64,000 bases of DNA from Planctomycetota bacterium. GTDB taxonomy: Bacteria; Planctomycetota; Phycisphaerae; Phycisphaerales; UBA5793. Below are positions 58,301 to 64,000 of this stretch, in pieces. A model generated the notes under the pieces. The model was not told where the DNA came from, did not search any database, and saw nothing but the letters and a program-made list of their open reading frames with translations. Location: assembly GCA_963205185.1 (NCBI GenBank), contig CAUJHZ010000037.1:52341-116340 (forward strand), written 5' to 3'. The translations under genes were made by a program, and so were the position numbers. Within the stretch, counting starts at the first letter, position 1; every line of letters begins with the position of its first letter.

Positions 58301-59425
58301 TCACTTCTTCTTCCCGATGTCCTCGAGCGTCTCCCAGACCGCCTCGTTCGGCTTGCGATCCGGCCCAATAACGCTGGCCCAGCTCGTCTTCGACTGCATC
58401 TCCAACGGCATCCCAAAGAGCGGCCAGTAGGTGTACGCCGCGACCTGCACATTGTGCCGATTCAACGTCGCCCACACGTCCTTGATGTACTGGCGAATGC
58501 CAGCCGCGTTTTCGCGCTGTCCATAGCCCGAGCAACTCCACTCGAAACTGACCAGGCCGACGTGCTGCCCGCCGTGGGCATCGAGAATGCGGCGCATGGT
58601 GGTCAGACAATCATCAGCCCATGATGGATCAACGTCGATGCCGTTGAGGTGGACATCCTGCACGTCCGCGTTCCGCGCGGACCATTCGATCCACTGCTCA
58701 ATGAGTTCGGCCTTTCCGACGTTTGCCGCCTTCTGTGTCTCCTTGCCGTATTGCGCCAACTGGCCTCCGCTGATGGCAGGGCCAGAAATGCGGATCTTCG
58801 GATTCGCCTCGCGAATGATCGGAACGAGGCGATTGGCAAATGCCAACATCTCGTCCGCATCAGAAAGATCATAACGACCGGGTCCGCCTCCGATTTCATT
58901 GTAGATCCCGATGTAAAAGCGCTCGCCGATCTGCTTCGCGGGTTCAGATCCGAGAATCTCGCGCAACTGCGAGAGCGCCCGCGAGGCCTCCTGTGCCGTC
59001 GGGGGTACGTCGAAGTTCTCTCGACCTCGAGCGCGGTCGCCTTCGTGTCGTGAATTCTTCCACCGAAGGCAAATCGCGACGCCAAGGTTCTTGTTCGCGA
59101 GCGAGCGCAGAAAGGCGATTGACTGCTGGGTCTTGATCGTGCGCATGTCGACAATGACGCGAACGCCTCTCGCATCGAATGGATCGGTCAGATCGGCATC
59201 GGACGCACCGAAAAGCCACAACTCCGTCCCGCCTTGCTCGCCTCCACCTCGGGCTTGGTTCTCCGGCCGTTGAGACGGGGCCGGCTCCTGAGCCGGCGCC
59301 CGCCGATTGCTCCTGCTGCCAGGCCCGCTCCCGTTTCGTGCAGCACAGCCCACGGCGAGCAGCACGACGCACAACAGCAGATTGAGACTTGTCCGGCTGA
59401 AAACAGTTCGATGTACGATCGTCAT
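58301..59425 (-). CDS. Secreted clan GH-A-like glycoside hydrolase candidate, copy 2
   Basis: This is a 374-residue protein. The N-terminus has a signal peptide (LLLCVVLLAVGCAARNG) with a Cys that could be a lipobox, though Ala at -3 is unusual. The core carries YIGIYNEIGGGPGRYD (Asn-Glu, acid/base position) and VGLVSFEWSCSGYG (Glu, nucleophile position), followed by VAAYTYWPLFGMP. The overall order matches the protein at 55138-56247, but identity is low, so they are old paralogues. AGGAG precedes the ATG at 59425. It is probably a polysaccharide hydrolase; the substrate is unknown. Confidence 0.6.
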   Translation of the reverse strand: MTIVHRTVFSRTSLNLLLCVVLLAVGCAARNGSGPGSRSNRRAPAQEPAPSQRPENQARGGGEQGGTELWLFGASDADLTDPFDARGVRVIVDMRTIKTQQSIAFLRSLANKNLGVAICLRWKNSRHEGDRARGRENFDVPPTAQEASRALSQLREILGSEPAKQIGERFYIGIYNEIGGGPGRYDLSDADEMLAFANRLVPIIREANPKIRISGPAISGGQLAQYGKETQKAANVGKAELIEQWIEWSARNADVQDVHLNGIDVDPSWADDCLTTMRRILDAHGGQHVGLVSFEWSCSGYGQRENAAGIRQYIKDVWATLNRHNVQVAAYTYWPLFGMPLEMQSKTSWASVIGPDRKPNEAVWETLEDIGKKK

Positions 59426-59456
59426 CGATTCGTCTCCTGAAATGGATCCCTCAGCT

Positions 59457-59485
59457 ATCCTATGCGGCCAACTGCCAGGATTGAA
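59457..59485 (-). promoter_or_regulatory. Possible promoter for GH-like gene copy 2
   Basis: On the minus strand, TTCAAT (59485-59480), 17 bases, TAGGAT (59462-59457), about 30 bases before the start codon. Confidence 0.35.
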
Positions 59486-59652
59486 GCAGCGCCGTCACGT
59501 TTGTGCCACGGTTGCAATATCCCGCTGCCGGGAATGGACTCACCAGCCACACGACGCGCCATCGCCGCCAACCATTCCGCGAAATCCGGCGAGTCGCCAT
59601 GAGGCCTATCGCAGGATTACTGCAGAATCGCCCCATATGATTCCCGCTCGAC

Positions 59653-61452
<1,800 letters not shown>

Positions 61453-61546
61453 CGGGCTGATCGAGCGATCCGGGACTGCGCGGAGCCTGTGCCGCCCCGG
61501 GGATTTCCACTGCCTCATCGTGGCATCCGGCGAGATAGAATCTCGC

Positions 61547-61798
61547 ATGGACGATACCCATCCGCAGATCGACCGGGTTCGCATACAGATGCTCCGCGAC
61601 GCGGGATTGGCGCGGCGGGCACACCTTGCAAACCGGCTCTCGCGCGAAGCGCGCTGGCGAGCCATGCAAGCCGTCACCCGCGAGCATCCGTCGCTGTCCC
61701 CGATTGAACTTCGGCTGCTCCTGCTCGAACTGAATCACGGCCGCGATCTTGCCGATCGAGTTCGGCGGTTTCTCAACAAGGCGCCGCGGGGCCGATGA
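61547..61798 (+). CDS. Small hypothetical protein preceding a nucleotidyltransferase-like gene
   Basis: This 83-residue protein is rich in Arg, Glu and Leu: MDDTHPQIDRVRIQMLRDAG, a basic middle, then SPIELRLLLLELNHGRDLADRVRRFL. Small proteins of this type are found beside nucleotidyltransferase genes; the pair looks like a two-gene module and may be toxin-antitoxin-like, but I cannot confirm that. It overlaps the next gene by four bases (ATGA). The ATG at 61547 follows TAGAAT by five bases with no SD, suggesting a leaderless start. Confidence 0.6.
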   Translation: MDDTHPQIDRVRIQMLRDAGLARRAHLANRLSREARWRAMQAVTREHPSLSPIELRLLLLELNHGRDLADRVRRFLNKAPRGR

Positions 61799-62037
61799 GT
61801 GACGAGTCGGCGGCAATCGTCCCGGTGGCAGAGGCCTTCGAGGCGCTGGGCGTCCCCTACTATGTCGGCGGCTCAGTGGCCAGTTCGGCCCATGGCGTCA
61901 GCCGCTCAACGCTCGACATTGCCCTCGTTGCCGTTGATGCTCACCGCCACCAGGAGTTGTTGTACGTCTTGTCGTCCCAGCTGTCGAGATCGCGCAGCAC
62001 TTCGCGCTGGCGAAACTCGACGTGGCTGTCGGCGTAG
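61795..62037 (+). pseudogene. Truncated nucleotidyltransferase-like gene
   Basis: The first 45 residues (VAEAFEALGVPYYVGGSVASSAHGVSRSTLDIAL) match the N-terminus of MNT-type nucleotidyltransferases (a GGS...S motif and the start of the TxDID acidic motif, here DIA instead of DID). From about base 61940 the reading frame lies inside the end of the prepilin-like gene on the other strand, and the sequence becomes nonsense ([21 protein letters not shown]). The 3' part of the gene has therefore been lost, and the two genes have been brought together by a deletion or insertion. It is still coupled to the small ORF upstream. Confidence 0.6.
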
Positions 62038-62762
62038 AGGGCGTTGGAGCCATTGCCGAGGTGGCGCTTGCTGCTGATGCGCGCGATGTTGCCGCCCCAG
62101 CCGTTGGAGTTATCCTCGGGGCCGTTGATGTGCACTTCGAGGAAGACGTCGTACCAGTGGTCGAGATACGGGTAATTCTGCATCTGCTGCGAAATGGAGT
62201 TGTCAGGATCGTCCGTGAACTCAGAGAGATACATCGCGTGGTCCGGCTGAATGAACTCGCTCAGCGGCGCCGTCGGGTGCCGCCCGTCGCGATAGAGAGT
62301 GTTGTTTCCTCCCCATTGCATCATGATGCCGTTGTTGATGTAGTGCACCACGTGCAGCGGATTCGGATAGGACGGGCACTGGTACTGCTTCATGTCGTCA
62401 AACAACGCGTGATCGAGCCACACGGTGCTGTCGAGGTTGTTCATGCGCGAGTCAGTCAGCGGTCTGACGTACTTGTAGAATGCGCGGGGCCACGGGTAGT
62501 AGTACGCGAATACGTTTCCGCCACGAGGCTCGTGGTACTTGCCTTCGCGCGGCACGAAGTCCTTGTACTCCGTCGCGTAAATGTGCATCGCGTAACCGAT
62601 CTGGCGCTGGTTGGAGGCACAGACGCTTCGCCGCGCATGCTCGCGCGCCTGGCCCAGCGCCGGCAGCAGCAGGCTGATGAGCAGCGCGATGATTGAGATC
62701 ACCACCAGCAGTTCGATGAGAGTGAAGCCGCGATGGGCACGCATGCGATGAGGCTGAGCCAC
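61941..62762 (-). CDS. Prepilin-like (type II pseudopilin/DUF1559-like) secreted protein
   Basis: This 273-residue protein starts with a class III signal: [31 protein letters not shown]. It has G before F at the cleavage site and Glu at position five, so prepilin peptidase should process it. The exported part carries [16 protein letters not shown] [17 protein letters not shown] and the C-terminal [14 protein letters not shown] element typical of this planctomycete group. Such proteins are abundant in planctomycetes and mostly have unknown function. The start is a GTG at 62762 with AAGGCGG upstream, or an ATG at 62744. Confidence 0.85.
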   Translation of the reverse strand: MAQPHRMRAHRGFTLIELLVVISIIALLISLLLPALGQAREHARRSVCASNQRQIGYAMHIYATEYKDFVPREGKYHEPRGGNVFAYYYPWPRAFYKYVRPLTDSRMNNLDSTVWLDHALFDDMKQYQCPSYPNPLHVVHYINNGIMMQWGGNNTLYRDGRHPTAPLSEFIQPDHAMYLSEFTDDPDNSISQQMQNYPYLDHWYDVFLEVHINGPEDNSNGWGGNIARISSKRHLGNGSNALYADSHVEFRQREVLRDLDSWDDKTYNNSWWR

Positions 62763-62851
62763 GAGTCTACCGCCTTTCCGAAGGTTCCGACGAACGCCGG
62801 ACCGGAGAATGTCGAGCCGGCATGCGAAGGCGGCCGGCGGGTCCCCTATAG

Positions 62852-62880
62852 AGCATCGCAGATGATGTCGAATCTGTCAA
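62852..62880 (-). promoter_or_regulatory. Promoter for the prepilin-like gene
   Basis: On the minus strand a perfect TTGACA (62880-62875) is followed after 17 bases by GATGCT (62857-62852), preceded by TGC as in an extended -10. Confidence 0.45.
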
Positions 62881-62937
62881 GGCTTTTCCCTGAATTATTC
62901 GCACACATTTTCGGACTCTGGCCGCTATCGTTGGCCC

Positions 62938-63750
62938 ATGCGACTGATCCGCTTTGCCTCGGCGGCCCCCTCAAGACCTCCCGTCACAGCGGTAGATTGC
63001 GGGGACGGCACGGCCTTGCCGTTGGCCGGCAACGCCCTGGGACCGCTCGAGCCCGCGGGAGAGCCGATTCCGATCGGCCGACTTCTCGCTCCGCTTGTCC
63101 CGCCGGTCATCATGGGCATCGGCCTGAACTACCGCGCCCACGCGGCCGAGCAGGGCAAGGAGCCGCCCGAGCGGCCGATGATGTTCATGAAAAACCCGGC
63201 GGCGATCACCGGCCCCACCGATGACATCATCATTCCCGGGGTCTGCCAGGAGCGCGAGCAGGTCGATTTCGAGTGCGAACTCGGCGTGGTGATCGGCCGC
63301 GCCTGCAAAGACGTCCCGGCCGGGCGCGCTCTGGAGTTCGTTCTCGGATACACCGCCGCCAACGACGTCAGTGCGCGCTGGTGGCAAAAGCACGCGGGGG
63401 GCGGACAGTTCAACCGCGGCAAGTCGTTCGATACCTTCTGCCCCATCGGCCCGTGCATCGTCACGCCCGATGAACTCGGCGACCCCGGCAACCTTCGTGT
63501 GCAGACGCGAGTGAACGGCGAGACGATGCAGGACTCGAACACGTCCGATCTCATCTTTCCCGTCGCCGACCTCATCGCCTTTCTCAGCCAGGGCACCACG
63601 CTGCTGCCGGGCACGCTCATCCTCACCGGCACCCCGGGCGGCGTCGGCTTTGCCCGAACGCCGCCCGTCTGGCTGCGCGACGGCGACCTGGTCGAAGTCG
63701 AAGTCGAGAAGATCGGTGTGCTGCGCAACCGCGTAGTGTGCGAGAAGTAG
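62938..63750 (+). CDS. Fumarylacetoacetate hydrolase-family enzyme
   Basis: This 270-residue protein has the FAH fold: GIGLNYRAHAAEQGKEPPERP, then the metal-binding acidic residues Glu112 and Glu114 in DFECELGVVIG and Asp143 in AANDVSARWWQ, with GKSFDTFCPIGP and LILTGTPGGVGFAR. Members hydrolyse C-C bonds in, or decarboxylate, small oxo-acids (for example 2-hydroxyhepta-dienedioate isomerase, acylpyruvase). The substrate is unclear. TATCGT ends six bases before the ATG and no SD is seen, again suggesting a leaderless start. Confidence 0.9.
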   Translation: MRLIRFASAAPSRPPVTAVDCGDGTALPLAGNALGPLEPAGEPIPIGRLLAPLVPPVIMGIGLNYRAHAAEQGKEPPERPMMFMKNPAAITGPTDDIIIPGVCQEREQVDFECELGVVIGRACKDVPAGRALEFVLGYTAANDVSARWWQKHAGGGQFNRGKSFDTFCPIGPCIVTPDELGDPGNLRVQTRVNGETMQDSNTSDLIFPVADLIAFLSQGTTLLPGTLILTGTPGGVGFARTPPVWLRDGDLVEVEVEKIGVLRNRVVCEK

Positions 63751-63916
63751 GTCGGGGACAAGGCTCGGCGCAGGCCCGGCAATTCATTGACTGATGCACG
63801 AGAGCGCTCCCCATGCGCATACAGGCACGCCCTGCTGCCGGGCCGCGCTCAGAGCAGCGGTCCCGACCTTGTATCTTTCCTCTGTGGTCTGATTCGAGTA
63901 TGACTGTGCCAGTGAC

Positions 63917-63948
63917 AACGACGCCCCGCCGCGCGGCGGGGCGTCGTT
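63917..63948. terminator. Perfect 16-base inverted repeat (hairpin)
   Basis: AACGACGCCCCGCCGC is followed at once by its exact complement, giving a 32-base perfect palindrome. It lies about 165 bases after the FAH-family gene and may act as its terminator, although no T-tract follows. The sequence from here to the right edge contains no recognisable gene. Confidence 0.5.
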
Positions 63949-64000
63949 GGCCGGTCGGCAGATCGTCCCGACCTCGGTCTCCCAAGACCGTTCCGTAGCG

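Noticed and set aside
63960..64000. tRNA-like hairpin around CGGTCTCCCAAGACCG at the right edge
   Set aside because: The loop is six bases, not seven, and no D-arm or T-arm (GGTTCGAATCC) is visible on either strand.

Overview
The window is a 64 kb chromosomal stretch of a high-GC bacterium, most likely a planctomycete and probably of the Phycisphaerae lineage. The clues are a gene with a prepilin-like leader and a DUF1559-like layout, small membrane proteins ending in a CxxCGY...RCPECG zinc ribbon, a B12-dependent ribonucleotide reductase, a stand-alone CoaB, and short dispersed palindromes. This placement is inferred from gene content; no rRNA gene is present. I found no tRNA, rRNA, CRISPR array, prophage or complete insertion sequence.

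Layout. 1-2 kb: the end of an efflux adaptor gene and a metallo-beta-lactamase-fold hydrolase. 2.2-9.7 kb: central carbon metabolism, namely pyruvate:ferredoxin oxidoreductase coupled to a dihydroorotate-dehydrogenase-like gene, a VOC protein, and the E2 and E1-beta genes of a 2-oxoacid dehydrogenase without E1-alpha. 10.4-17.2 kb: nucleotide metabolism, dcd and nrdJ, separated by an accessory patch with a MITE-like element, an unknown ORF, an ImmA/IrrE peptidase and REP-like palindromes. nrdJ carries a full intein immediately before its radical cysteine, plus an in-frame palindromic repeat. 17.6-26.6 kb: CoaB, a Ycf46-like AAA ATPase, two tandem zinc-ribbon membrane proteins, a prolyl oligopeptidase, an ECF sigma factor coupled to a membrane DUF4349-type protein, and an unknown membrane protein.

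26.7-33.4 kb (minus strand) runs mreB-mreC-mreD, a GlmU-like gene and polA, a probable cell-shape/envelope operon that ends in DNA polymerase I. 33.6-40.7 kb (plus strand) has accD, lnt coupled to a HEAT-repeat lipoprotein, a coiled-coil membrane protein, a tiny membrane protein, and rpsP-trmD-rplS without rimM. A strong terminator separates this from gcvP (minus strand), followed by an M28 peptidase with a PDZ domain.

46.5-55.0 kb is an exopolysaccharide cluster: two Wzz-type co-polymerases, each followed by a BY-kinase-like protein whose Walker A motif has decayed, with an O-antigen-ligase/Wzy-type protein, a sulfotransferase and a family 4 glycosyltransferase. Two related secreted clan GH-A-like proteins flank a secreted beta-propeller at 55.1-59.4 kb. 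The window ends with lepA, a small ORF followed by a truncated nucleotidyltransferase-like gene, a prepilin-like protein and an FAH-family enzyme.

The points most worth following are the intein at the reductase active site, the duplicated co-polymerase/pseudokinase pairs, the palindromic repeat inside nrdJ, and -10-like hexamers lying only 5-11 bases before several start codons, which suggests leaderless transcripts.
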